NCBI GenBank assembly: GCA_016648135.1
Contig: JADDOH010002630.1
Span: forward strand, 1-64,000
DNA from: Agrypnia vestita
Taxonomy: Eukaryota; Arthropoda; Insecta; Trichoptera; Phryganeidae
DNA: 64,000 nucleotides
Direction: 5' to 3'
Under the pieces are notes generated by a model. That model saw only the letters and a program-made list of their open reading frames with translations. It searched no databases and was not told where the DNA came from. Positions 32,036 through 43,494 of this stretch are shown in pieces. The position numbers were made by a program, and so were the translations under genes. How positions within the stretch are numbered: the first letter of the stretch is position 1; each line of letters begins with the position of its first letter.

Positions 32036-32056
32036 TTAAATATAATTTTCTCCCAG

Positions 32057-32216
32057 AATCAATGGCAAAGACGCTGCTAACCTGATGAAGGAAGGTGCCT
32101 CTAACTGGCTGCAGAGCACGCACAACTGTCTCCAGCAAGTGGAGGCGCTACTTCAGGGCTCTACGGCGAATCCTTCTGACGACACTTCCCTCGCCATTCG
32201 TCTGAGCCTTGTCAAG
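32057..32216 (+). CDS. Dys: Dystrophin exon 24: spectrin repeat 18, helix A
   Basis: 160 bp. Acceptor TTCTCCCAG, donor GTCAAG|GTAAAA, leaves in phase 0. Completes an Arg codon, then encodes NLMKEGASNWLQSTHNCLQQ and DTSLAIRLSLVK. The last helix continues directly into exon 25 across the largest complete intron of the window. Confidence 0.92.
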
Positions 32217-32614
32217 GTAAAATAAGATCAGTCAATCGATTCAATTTGTCTTCATACAGCACCAAAACCAAATTAAGAAGTAAATGTTCTGTCGACAAAA
32301 CGCACTACTACAAAAATAAAAACATCTCGTACTCAAAAAGATCCAAAAAAGGCTAGTAGAATTGAAGCTTATCGCAGTATTTTTTCTGTTTCTTATTGTA
32401 CCTTTGTCGGGTTGGTTGATCTGTGGATGAAAGATCTCGTGATGCGGTAATTGTGGGGAAGAAAGTTTCCCGCCCGACCAGGAGAATCCTCACGTGTTCT
32501 GTGTGTATTTATGTGCACGGCAAAGCTAGCAAGACACGGCAAGAACAATCTTTACAAGATGAAACTAACAGGAATATTACAGAGCGCACAGTACAACGAC
32601 CGCCGACGGAATGA

Positions 32615-33066
32615 AGTATTGCTTGCCCAACGTAACTTGGCGTGCGGCGAATTTTGAACTAAAACCCGGCGGTAACCCCTCGCCCTGTCATTTAGTTCAA
32701 TTTTGTATTTGGTCGGGAGCTGTGACATCTTGATTACCAATATACACCGAATTATTATGTCCAAAACATCCTAAACAGTCCGGGATGGTGCAAGAACAAT
32801 TGCCAAAGAAGTATGAAAGTTTTGCGAAGCTGAAAAAGCGGATAATGGACCGATATTACCGTCTGACAGTTTGACAGATAGAACGGCCGCCATTACTGCA
32901 TGGTTTCTTTAGTGCTGCCCGACCAAATTTCTGTATTTAATACGACACCGGTAAGCGGACATTCTGTACATTATGCATTGTGTAATAAATTTACACCCTG
33001 ACAACTTCTGTTACGCGAGAGCGACGCTCTCCCTCGCATGCCAAGTTATAGTGGTATGTCTATAGT
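32615..33066. repeat. Unclassified repeat, left member of an inverted pair
   Basis: Matches 39698-40055 in reverse complement: GCTTGCCCAACGTAACTTGG, ATGGACCGATATTACCGTCT, GCCGCCATTACTGCATGGTT and GTAATAAATTTACACCCTGA. The left member has about 100 extra bases near 32700-32800. No ORF of note. Confidence 0.85.
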
Positions 33067-33510
33067 TGCGGCGTGTGGGAGACAGCGTCCTTTCTATTAC
33101 TTGGAGTCACGGCTGTGCTTACGAATAGAGTTTGCCGTAGGCCCAGGTCAACACGTATCTAAGTAATATAAAGCATAACCTAGCCTAATGTATAAGCAAC
33201 CTAGGTAAGATTTTAAAAATGTACGTTTTTTGGCCAGTGTCTTGCTAAAATAAAGTACCACAAAAAACGCATTTTCGATATTTACCAAAAGCAAATCGAT
33301 CCGCGATGCGGACGCCAGTAAGTAGTAACATCATTGAAAGATTTGGCGGATGCTTCGTGGTGCAACATTATAATTTAAAATATGTTTTATTTTATCTTAG
33401 TGATACACACACAACGTGAGTTACTATAATGTTGCGCCACGAAGTATCTGCCAAATCTTTCAATGACATTAATGTGGCCAGTACGGCGGAAATTTATGAT
33501 TTTGTATTTT

Positions 33511-33536
33511 CTGATGATGAGAGGGACTGCCGAAAC
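33511..33536 (+). other. CTGATGA..GAAAC motif (Penelope/hammerhead-like)
   Basis: CTGATGATGAGAG, then GCCGAAACTATAG. Shares both flanks with the pair at 60641-60747. The internal stem is weak here. Confidence 0.3.
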
Positions 33537-33611
33537 TATAGCGGTAATTAATAAATAACTCATTGTGTGTATATTACAAAGTTAAAATAAAACATATTTT
33601 AAATTAAGTAG

Positions 33612-33756
33612 TGATGTATTTTTACATTGATTCAGTTATTTGAGATTTGTATCTGATTGTATCGTTGACTGATAACTAAGATATAATCAGTTACCAATCA
33701 TCTACGAAATCAGATCTTAAATGACGATTAGTGTGTCACCGGTTAAAATACCATCA
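33612..33756. mobile_element. MITE, TGATGG family, copy 2
   Basis: 145 bp, ends TGATGTATTTTTAC and the complement of GGTTAAAATACCATCA; shares TTTGAGATTTGTATCTGATT with copy 1 at 6622. Confidence 0.6.
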
Positions 33757-33774
33757 CAATAAAATACCAGTAAG

Positions 33775-34080
33775 CGCATCTCATAGCTAGTAGCAAAACC
33801 TTTACATGTAGATTCCTGCATTGATAATGAGTCGAAAGAGTTCAAGCAACCATGATCTAATTAATATCAATAGTTATGGAGATATGCAATATCAAAATTT
33901 GTATTTTTTTCAATATTTATGATTTGTTTTTTGCAAAAAGTTACAAAAAGTACATTATATTGATAACGAAAAATTCATTTACTTCAATACATCGTCATGG
34001 TTTCTTGAACATTTTCCACTCATTATCAAGGCAAGAATCCACCTGTAGAGTTTTTGCTACTAGCTATGGGACACCATGTA
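33775..34080. repeat. Foldback family 2, copy c (shortened)
   Basis: Ends CTCATAGCTAGTAGCAAAAC and TTTTTGCTACTAGCTATGGG are complements. Inner parts share TCAAGCAACCATGATCTAAT and GGAGATATGCAATATCAAAA with copy b. One arm is internally deleted. Confidence 0.8.
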
Positions 34081-34191
34081 AAATGCTCACTCTAATCGGT
34101 AAATTACTACTGTTTTAAGTAAATTTCTACACACCCTGTTAATTGTCCAAGTGTCCCTTCAATATTCGTTCTTTTTAATATTGCTTGCAGA

Positions 34192-34386
34192 AAAGCATGC
34201 ATTTTTTTTTAATAGAGATGTGAACACGGAATACGTGTCACATCAATATTCTTACTATTTTCAAACTAAGCTAAACGCTTGTTCTATGGAAATAGGACTA
34301 ACTTGCTGGTCTGGGCTGAGGTTCGAACCCGCGACCTTTGAATCACGAGGCGAGAGTCCTAATCGCAAGACCAACAAGCTACTCAT
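34192..34386 (-). mobile_element. tRNA-derived SINE family A, copy 3
   Basis: Reverse complement of the 29408 copy: T run (poly-A tail), GAACACGGAATACGTGTCAC, then GAGGTTCGAACCCGCGACCT (B-box) and ACCAACAAGCTACTCA at the head. Confidence 0.88.
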
Positions 34387-34555
34387 ACCATGGAATACAG
34401 TGTTGAATTAATATTACATTTTAGAATTAGAACTGCTCGGCGTTTATTTATTATAGATCGACCACAATCAAAATACCATTCCTTAGCTTTGTCCGGTAAG
34501 AAGAAAGCGGGGAAAAGTTGCCTGGCAAGCCCGTATTACAAGCCTTAATATGATA

Positions 34556-35861
34556 TTAGGTCCTTACATATGAAATTGAGGTTTTGCCGTACTGGCAAAT
34601 TTGATCTCAAATATCTTCTCTTTGGCTAGGAATTCCAAATCCAAATTTATACAGCTATTTACTCATGTATTTGTGTTTTGAAAATTATAATTCATTTGTT
34701 TTTTCCTCAATTGTTTTTTTCTTTGCGTCACTCAGTTTACAAAATGAAAAACTTGAAATATCGCGTTATTTACGAGTACGAGTTCCACCGTGGCACCAGT
34801 GCTGCAGAAACGGCTCGAAGGATTAATGATGTGTATGGCGACGGTGCCGCAAAAGAAAACACAGTGCGTTTTTGGTTCCAACGTTTTCGTTCTGGAAATT
34901 TCGACCTGCAGAACAAGCCCCGTGGACGGCCGGAGACCAAGTTGATAATGAAGAATTGAAGGCTATTGTGGAAGCGGATCCATCGCAAACCACATCCGAG
35001 TTAGCTGCATGCTGCGGTGTTAGTGATAAAACTGTTTTAATCCACTTGAAGCAAATTGGTAAGGTGAAAAAGCTTGAAAGGTGGGTACCTCACGAATTGA
35101 GTGAAGCAAATCAACAAACGCGCGGTGACTGCTGCGTTGCATTACTCAACCGGCACAATAATGAAGGGATTTTAAATCGAATCATTACCTGTGTTGAAAA
35201 GTGGATCCTGTACGATAATCGGAAGCGCTCATCGCAATGGCTGAACCCTGCCGAACCAGCCAAACCATGCCCCAAGCGAAAATGGACTCCAAAAGAGTTA
35301 CTTGTGAGCGTTTGGTGGACTAGTGCTAGTTGTGTCATTCGAAACAAAAACAATTCACTACAGCTTCTTAACATCTGTCAAAAAACGATTACGGCAGATG
35401 TCTATTGTCAGCAACTGCAAACAATGATGGCAAAGCTAGCTGCTAAACAACTGAGGCTGGTTAATTGCTCTAGGCCACTGCTGCTTCATGATAACGCTAG
35501 ACCACACACTGCACAACAGACGGCTACCAAATTAGAGGAGCTTCAATTGGAATGTCTAAGACATCCACCGTACTCTCCGGACCTTGCCCCAACAGATTAC
35601 CATTTTTTTCGAAATTTGGATAACTTCTTGCAAAGGAAAAAATTCAACTCCGATGGGGCAGTCCAAACCGCCTTCAAAGATTTTATTGATTCCCGTCTGA
35701 ATGGTTTTTTTAGTAAAGGGATCGATGAAATACCTATGAGATGGCAAAAGTGCATAGATAGCAATGGTACATACTTTGATTAAATAAATATATTATAATA
35801 AAAAAAAATCGGCTTTATGTTCCTCCCATACTAAACGTCAATTTCATATGTAAGGACCTAA
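34556..35861 (+). mobile_element. mariner element, copy 1 (full length, dead)
   Basis: 1306 bp, flanked by TA (34554-34555 and 35862-35863). Inverted ends TTAGGTCCTTACATATGAAA at both sides, about 24 bp perfect plus more. Carries a broken DD34D transposase. Confidence 0.95.
34744..35783 (+). pseudogene. mariner transposase, copy 1
   Basis: N-terminal helix-turn-helix region begins MKNLKYRVIYEYEFHRGTSA. A one-base deletion near 34938 ends that frame; the second frame goes on from VDNEELKAIVEADPSQ through WVPHELSEANQQTR to the stop at 35781-35783. Catalytic site: the first Asp is Val (TCVEKW, codon at 35193), the second (HDNARPHTA) and third (PDLAPTDYHFF) are kept with exact 34-residue spacing. 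An out-of-place stretch at about 35335-35380 replaces sequence found in copy 2. It cannot make active enzyme. Confidence 0.93.
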
Positions 35862-36598
35862 TATTCGAAATAAATATATATTTTTTAGTTTAAAAAAGGT
35901 TACTTACTTACTAGAAAAACTTCTATTGTGTTCATTTTTTGCATCGTAACAACACACATATTTTTTGCGCACATTCTTTTGAATGCGGTCTAGCTATAGA
36001 AGTGTGTTTTTTGGCGTTTCGCACGTTTTATACTATTTAATTTTATTTTTTAATTTTAAAAGAAATTACATTTTGAAAGGGATACGTAAACATAAATAAG
36101 CATGTTGTGCGCCAGTATTGAATTGTTTTAATTATAAGCGATTTTTCATTATAAATGTTGAAAATTTGTTTACTCCTGGTTACTGGTTTACTCGAGTCAA
36201 AATGGTTGATGAAATGGCTTTTGGTCGGTCGATATGGTTTGTGGCAGAGATCCCCGTACTTTGAAGTCGCACGAGCTACATTCAGAAAAATAGGGATTTA
36301 AAGATTGTCATTTTTTAAATGAAAAAGTAAAGCTTATTTTAGAAGTGATTAAAAAATAAGCTGAATTAAAATAAATAAAATACTATTTTTTTGATATGTT
36401 TTACTTTTACAAATTTTATATATTTTAAAGAATATAATAAAAATTACTTTGAAGAAAAAAATTTAGTTGTATTGATAATTTTTCCAGCTAATCCCAATTA
36501 TGATAATTCCGTCCGTCCTTAGTAACTTCGTGTTACGTCCGTAACTTTTTTATAGTTTAAAAACTTTTTTATTTCTTCTTTTTTTTAATGTAAAAATT

Positions 36599-36625
36599 CC
36601 GTTATTTTTAACGGGTTACAGCTAG
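36599..36625 (+). other. Possible Helitron 3' end
   Basis: Hairpin CCGTTATTTTTAACGG, then GTTACAG and CTAG followed by T, as in insect Helitrons. The 5' end was not located. Confidence 0.4.
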
Positions 36626-36801
36626 TTTTTAATAGATTTCGAGTTCAGTAACGATTTATAATATTATATACTTACTTAAATAAATTAACTTTCGACTTTT
36701 TAAACATTGTGGGTTTATTTTTTGTCGATTTAAATGTTATTGTTTTAAAACCAAATTAATTAATCAATTACATACAGAAAAATCAAATCCACAAAAAAAA
36801 T

Positions 36802-36925
36802 TTGGCTACTACCGGGATTCGAACCACGGATCTTCTCCTATCCGGGGCAGGCGCGTTTTTTCAGAACTTTGTTCTGAAATAATTGCAACTTCACAATAAT
36901 AAATTCTTGAATATAATATTATTGT
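36802..36925 (-). mobile_element. tRNA-derived SINE family B, internally deleted copy
   Basis: TTGGCTACTACCGGGATTCG, AACCACGGATC and CCGGGGCAGGCGCGTT match 57622-57900, but the rest of the tRNA-like head is missing and sequence jumps to TCAGAACTTTGTTCTGAAA, which in the other copy lies about 170 bp further on. Confidence 0.65.
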
Positions 36926-36974
36926 TTTAACTTATAGTTTTTACTAGGATGGAAATTGTTTGCTTTATATATTT

Positions 36975-37630
36975 AAAAAATGGCGGCGTCATATATATTT
37001 CCGTGGAGCTCCTCCTCCGTGACTAAGATAGTACATGTTTGTTCGATCATGTTCTTATTAAGAAATGAAATATCTAAAATGTAGGATATTAGATTTGAAA
37101 AAAAAAGTTTTTTTTAAAATTGGGAGCAATTTCAAAAAAAAATCATTAAAAACATTTTTGAACGATTTTTTTTAACAAATGGTTTATGAGATTTAAAAGT
37201 ACGCTACATTGTAGGTATTTCGTTTCTAAAGTGGTTAACAAATGGTTCAGATTTAAAAGTACGCTACATTGTAGGTATTTCGTTTCTAAAGTGCAGTGAA
37301 TGGTACCCACCGCTTACCCAGGACCGTTTTAAGAGCAAAAGCTTCCATATCGATCCTACTCAATCGTCTCCAGGTTGACATTTTTTTCAACTAACAAGCA
37401 GGACCGTGCTGCACCGCACCGGTCGTATAAACCGTTGCGAAGTGGCACGGCCGCTCGAACAAAGCCATTCACTGTCCCCGCATTAAGATATGTCTTTATT
37501 GAAAAGAGATTATTGATTTCTAAAGTACACGATCTTTTCTGTCTCGAAAAAACGTGCACCTAGGAATGTTGCATCTAAGTCACGGAGGAGGAGCTCCACG
37601 GAAATAGACATGACGCCGTCATTTTTTTTA
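36975..37630. mobile_element. Inverted-repeat element, GTGGAGCTCC family, copy 2
   Basis: About 50-bp inverted ends: ATTTCCGTGGAGCTCCTCCT (left) and AGGAGGAGCTCCACGGAAAT (right). The inside contains a tandem duplication of about 60 bp, TTTAAAAGTACGCTACATTG at 37192 and again at 37253. No convincing ORF. Confidence 0.75.
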
Positions 37631-37730
37631 TTTTTGTAAGTTTTCCAGTATAGTTAATGGTTAAATGTGTACCTTAATAAGTGACGATTGAAAAAAAAAT
37701 CACCTCCAATTGTATAGTGTAGTGGTTGTT

Positions 37731-37759
37731 CTGACGAAGAGACGGGTACGTCTCGAAAC
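37731..37759 (+). other. CTGACGA..GAAAC motif with 6-bp stem
   Basis: CTGACGA, one base, GAGACG-GGTA-CGTCTC (perfect stem), GAAAC. Looks like a hammerhead stem-II domain apart from the extra unpaired base. The surrounding 37650-38520 resembles a Penelope-like fragment. Confidence 0.35.
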
Positions 37760-38397
37760 CGATAGACTAAAAATCTCCGTAAGTGGTTGTATACTAAGAT
37801 TATTTTTATTACCGATATCTTTTCAAGACTTTGCGTTTGTGATTCAGTCGTTCCAACACAAAGTTGTTGGACTGTTTGTCGACCCCCGGTGCGTGGCGTA
37901 ATACACTTTGACACGCGCGTACTTCTTTCTTTACTATTTAGAATCATTGACTCGATAAATCCGGCGTCTTCCAGTAATAATATACAGAATGCGGAAAGCG
38001 GCACTTGGTACGGAATCTGACACTGGCAACCTTCCAGAGTTTATGTTTGGGTATTCCGCGTGCCGCCGCGCCGGTCTGCCTTTATTTTGCCCTTTTTGAA
38101 GCATTACTTCACTTTTGGTTACGTCTCGCCCGTCCTCTTTTTATTTTGGGAATCTCATTTCGTTCTGTCGAGTGTAGTTTTTTTTTATTTCTCTTTTAAA
38201 ACGTCCCGATTTAAGTTACGGTGTATTTTGAGCCCCTCGACATTGTTCAGTGCTTTTATAAATGTTTCGTGAAATTATGTTTTGTTACGTATTTTTTTAA
38301 GTGCGGGCTTTCTAATAGTCTTTTTTTTCTGATTTAATATTTTTTTTGGCACGGTATTGCAAGCCAATACACCATCAACACTTACTACACATCAGCA

Positions 38398-38425
38398 CTG
38401 ATGATGGATCAATGGTATCCGAAAC
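38398..38425 (+). other. CTGATGA..GAAACGTC motif
   Basis: CTGATGA, one base, GGAT-CAATGGT-ATCC, GAAACGTC. GAAAC followed by GTC is the arrangement of minimal stem III in Penelope-type hammerheads. Outer stem I is not evident. Confidence 0.35.
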
Positions 38426-39697
38426 GTCGGCGAGAAAGATCGTAAAAACACGGGATTATACGTCAGATAACACAAACCAGATGATTCTGAACGGCCGAGA
38501 AAACCTAAAAACATAAATAACATTTACCTTACGTTGTAGGAGTTTATTTGTGTTTGTGCATGTCTTTTAAATCTGTCAATTATGAATTTCCTTTAATCTC
38601 GTCTAAGCCAATATGTGTTCGTATAATTTTTTTTCATACTTTTAGAATACGTACGTAAGCTTTTCCGTTTATCACTAGCCTTTTATATTTGATTTTCAGG
38701 TTTTTATTAATTGTTATACCTACATTAATTAGTCTCACCAACAAAAAATATTGCGAAATCAATCTAAAATGTAAATAAATATTTTTTACATTAACGACTA
38801 CTACAATATAAATGAAGTGAACTCTAACTGCTGAAATTCTATTTAATTTGCACCCCTTTTTCACAAAATGTCAATTAAAATTTAACTTTCACTACGAATA
38901 AAATTATCGCAAAATCGTGGTATGTTTGTGCTAGCTTGAGTTAAGGCTGTGAAGGCAGCGCCATCTACCGATCTTGTTACATAGAGAATTATGTATTTCG
39001 ATGCCGCAATGCATAATCCGCACATAAAATGAGAGCGACTCTGATTAGCAACTTCATCATTTGCGTTACGTTTGTGACAGTAACTAATATAATTTATTAC
39101 CAAATTATCTAGAATTAGAAAGGTCGAAAAGAAGGGGATATTTAGGGATCGCTCAAAGCTAGGCGAGTAATTAAACCCAAAGCTGAGCCAATGTCAGCGC
39201 AAAGATTTGGGGATTAAATAGCATTCATTTGAAACATTGAATATTCCCGACCCGAGCGCCCCTCTAAGTGGTGCGTTAAAAAATATCCCGGTGTTGAAAG
39301 ATTTGTGTCAAATTCCCATTTACGCTTTCGCCGTTTCATCTTACTGGCATTCCGTACGCGGTATTTTTTATCTTAACATTCCAGGAATTTCTCAATAAGT
39401 GCTCAGAATAGATTTTTAAAATATCTCGATTTACATTCTCACCGCGCTCACTTAAAAATGAAAGATTCCGCGGCTTTTAAAAAATATTACTCCCTTGGTG
39501 GGGGTGCCGGAAAACTACCCTTCAGGCGAATGTCCGAAAAGCCAAACAGCCCGACTGTGTTTTTACTATGCCCGCTACGTGTTTTTACTATTAAGCTTTA
39601 TTTTCAAACTAGCGACCCGAACCGTTTTCGCCCGTTTAATGAAATTTTATATATAAAAGTTATATAAAAATAAATTTATATAAAATATAGATATATG

Positions 39698-40055
39698 CTA
39701 TAGACGTACCGCTATAACTTGGCGTGCGAGGGAGGGTGTCGCTGTCGCGTAACAGAAGTTGTCAGGGTGTAAATTTATTACACAATACATAATGTACAGA
39801 ATGTCCGGTGACCGGTGTCGTATTAAATACAGAAATTTGGTCGGGCAGCACTAAAGAAACCATGCAGTAATGGCGGCCGTTCTATCTGTCAAACTGTCAG
39901 ACGGTAATATCGGTCCATTATCCGCTTTTTCAGCTTCGCAAAACTTGCGCTCAAGACGAGAATGAACTGAATGACAGGGCGAGGGGTTACCGCCGGGTGC
40001 GGGCGGGGCGGGTTTTAGTTCCAAATTCGCCGCAGTTACGTTGGGCAAGCAATAC
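39698..40055. repeat. Unclassified repeat, right member of an inverted pair
   Basis: Reverse complement of 32615-33066 (see there). The two lie 6.6 kb apart with mariner copy 1 between them. Confidence 0.85.
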
Positions 40056-41475
40056 AGCGCACTTTTTTGTAGATCACTCAATTTTTTGATCCACGATTTT
40101 TTGCATCTCTAACGGATTAGACAGCGTTTTCCAAGAGAGCGCTTTGCCGCAAATTTTTTCCCGACTTGATTCACTAATACTATTAATAATTAGCTCCAAT
40201 ATGTGCTGGGGAAATTTTTAATTCACTAAAATCTTCCTGGAGAAATGCAGATTATAATAGTATAAACCGAATACAAATCCATTCAGTGGTTCACGAGATT
40301 ACCGCGGTTATATAGACAGGGCAGACGCTAGCCGGGGAGTTTATTTTATACTTTGTGTGGATTCAAAAGCTATTTAGATTTTGAACTTCTTTTTAAAAGC
40401 AATAGTAAAAATAAAACAAAAATTTCTTAAAATGTTTTGCATTTAAATATCCTAAGGTGACCCACCAGAATATTTTTTTTCTGATACAGTTTTAAATTGA
40501 TCAATTTGATGTCTTTTTTTGATTTGACAAATATTTAATTTTTAAGATTTGTATTTGCACATTTTAGTGAAAATATGTATAAATAATTCTATTGAATTGT
40601 TTATGTATATTTTTGCTAAAATATGCAAATACAATTTTTAAAAATGAAATATTTTTTGTCGGACAAACGGCTGTCGGGAAGATAATCCAAACTCCCTCAG
40701 TGGATCGCGATTTTGCTGATATCATATTCCTAAATAAAGCAGTAACTTCTACTAGGATTCACTGTCCAGCTTTGCGTTGCAGCAAGCAGCAGTCAAGCTG
40801 TCCACTTGATCAATTGAAATCTTGAGCTTCTCCCATTGTAACAAAAATTCACGAAACAACTCCTTTGTACAGTCTAATCTAATCATAACGAAATTGATGG
40901 GATCGTGATTTTTTTCGTTAGTCTGAAACTTTGTTAAACTGAATGATGAAAAAAAAAACATAATATTTCATTTGTGATTACGAAAATGATTCACTTTTCT
41001 AGAAATTTCGTTGTTCAGTATTTGCTTTAGTGGAATTTAACCCGTACACCGCTCCTCAAATTTGTTCAATACTAAATTCGGCGACTTAGATTTCTTTAAT
41101 TTATCGATTCTCAATTTTAAAACATTCGGAAACTCGCCTCAGTCATAACTCTGTCTTTATAATGTAGTCTTTTACGTGTGTCAGCGCGAGTGTGTATATT
41201 TGTGTGTGGGTTCATGCAGATGTAAGCATACATACTCGTATTTGTATTTACTTTAAGTTTATTTTGTGCCATATTTTCTTTTTTTCACTCTCTTTTTACT
41301 CAGTTAGATCCGAACTTTCGCCCCCACTTTTGATTCCCTTTCTACCCTTTGTTTTGTTATTCTCTCTGTTAAAAATGTATAATACTTGTTAAATCTGTGG
41401 AAGCTTCTAAGATGATCCTTGTTCTCTTTGGTACTTATTTTTAACCTGATTTTTAATGTTGTGTAACGTTAGTAA

Positions 41476-41892
41476 TCTATCTTATATATATATATGTATA
41501 TATAAATACGCGCAAGTTTTTCTTTTATATACCTACTATTATATAGATGTCACACCTGTGGCAGGTAAAAATATCCTTTTTTGAAAAACAGTGCCATCTG
41601 TTGGACGTAAAAGTCACACACGCTATACTAAATATTATACGATTCCATTTCAGTATTTCCGATTTAACTAGGACCATGGCTGAGATTTTCACGGACAATC
41701 ATATGTTGCGTGTTCTAGAGTCGGCAAACCAGACAATCTCAATATTTGCATAGACAATGGAACAACATCAATATTGCAGCTATACCCACAAGCATTGTGA
41801 AATTAAATAAATTAGAAACGCGCGCATTATCTTTCCTTTCTTTTACATTTAACCACACTGAGCCACAGCAACGCGTGGCCAGGTACAGCTAG
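41476..41892 (+). mobile_element. Non-autonomous Helitron
   Basis: Starts with TC after an A in a TATATATA-rich head (TCTATCTTATATATATATAT) and ends with hairpin GCCAC-AGCAACGC-GTGGC, nine bases, then CTAG followed by T. A/T flanks and the CTAG end are Helitron rules. About 417 bp, no Rep/helicase. The exact 5' base could be 41480. Confidence 0.7.
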
Positions 41893-42209
41893 TAAATAAA
41901 TAAAATATAATTTTTCATGTTGTACATATATTTGTAATTTAATGATACTAAAAGGAAAGAGCCGTGAAAATGGTCATTAAATAACTTCATAATTACAGCT
42001 TTACTGTTATATCTTTGAATGATTTGTCAGTTAGTTCGTGGTGCAACATTTTAAATTAATATTTATTACAGACAGTAACAGGATAATGGGTACATGATAC
42101 TCTAATAATAAAACATTTTAAATGAAGACTATGCCCATTATCCCAATTACAAGTAGTCTTCGGCACGCTCTATGTATTTATTTAGTAACATGTATTTACT
42201 CCCTTTATA

Positions 42210-43494
42210 TTAGGTCCTTACATATGAAATTGGCGTTTAGTATGGGAGGAACATAAAGCCGATTTTTTTTTATTATTATATATTTATTTAATCAAAGTAT
42301 GTACCATTGCTATCTATGCACTTTTGCCACCTCATAGGTAGTTCATCGATCCCTTTACTAAAAAAACCATTCGGACGGGAATCAATAAAATCTTTGAAGG
42401 CGGTTTGGACTGCCCCATCGGAGTTTAATTTTTTCCTTTGCAAAAAGTTATCCAAATTTCGAAAAAAATGGTAATCTGTTGGGGCAAGGTCCGGAGAGTA
42501 CGGTGGATGTCTTAGACATTCCAATTGAAGCTCCTCTAATTTGGTAGCCGTCTGTTGTGCAGTGTATGGTCTAGCGTTATCATGAAGCAGCAGTGGCCTA
42601 GAGCGATTAACCAGCCTCGGTTGTTTAGCAGCTAGCTTTTCCATCATGGTTTGCAGTTGCTGACAATAGACATCTGCCGTAATCGTCTGGCCAGATTTAA
42701 GAAAGCTGTAGTGAACGACACCAGCACTAGTCCACCAAACGCTCACAAGTAACTTTTTTGGAGTCAATTTTCGCTTGGGGCATGGTTTGGCTGGTTCGGC
42801 AGGGTTCAGCCATTGCGATGAGCGCTTCCGATTATCGTACAGGATCCACTTTTCATCACAGGTAATGATTCGATTTAAAATCCCTTCATTATTGTGCCGG
42901 TTGAGTAATGCATCGCAGCAGTCAACGCGCGTTTGTTGATTTGCTTCACTCAATTCGTGAGGTACCCACCTTTCAAGCTTTTTCACCTTACCAATTTGCT
43001 TCAAGTGGATTAAAACAGTTGTATCACTAACACCGCAGCCTGCAGCTAACTCGGATGTGGTTTGCTTTGGATTCGCTTCCATAATAGCCTTCAATTCTTC
43101 ATTATCAACTTTGGTCTCCGGCCGTCCACGGGGCTTGTTCTGCAGGTCGAAATTTCCAGAACGAAAACGTTGGAACCAAAACGCACTGTGTTTTCTTTTG
43201 CGGCATCGTCGACAAACTCATCATTAATCCTTCGAGCCGTTTCTGCAGCACTGGTGCCACGGTGGAACTCGTACTCGTAAATAACGCGATATTTCAAGTT
43301 TTTCATTTTGTAAACTGAGTGACGCAAAGAAAAAAACAATTGAGGAAAAAACAAATGAATTATAATTTTCAAAACACAAATACATAAGTAAATAGCTGTA
43401 TAAATTTGGATTTGGAATTCTTAACCAAAGAGAAGATATTTGAGATCAAATTTGCCAGTACGGCAAAACGCCAATTTCATATGTAAGGACCTAA
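42210..43494 (-). mobile_element. mariner element, copy 2 (full length, opposite orientation)
   Basis: 1285 bp, the same 5'-TTAGGTCCTTACATATGAAA ends as copy 1. TA flanks the left side (42208-42209); on the right the expected TA reads TG. It lies 6.3 kb from copy 1 and is inverted to it. Confidence 0.95.
42288..43315 (-). pseudogene. mariner transposase, copy 2
   Basis: The C-terminal frame (43094 down to 42288) is intact and keeps all three catalytic Asp residues: TCDEKW, HDNARPYTA and PDLAPTDYHFF. The N-terminal part starts at the MKNLKYRVIYEYEF codons near 43306 but loses frame at 43177-43181, where one base is missing from a T run relative to copy 1. The lesion is at a different place from that of copy 1, so the two copies died independently. 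Confidence 0.93.

Larger units (their letters stand above)
30331..32056 (+). other. Dys: Dys intron almost wholly made of repeats
   Basis: 1726 bp GT-AG intron. From left to right: an inverted-repeat element (about 30533-30850), foldback family 2 copy b (30879-31407) and foldback family 1 (31678-32035), which ends about 20 bp before exon 24. Confidence 0.85.
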
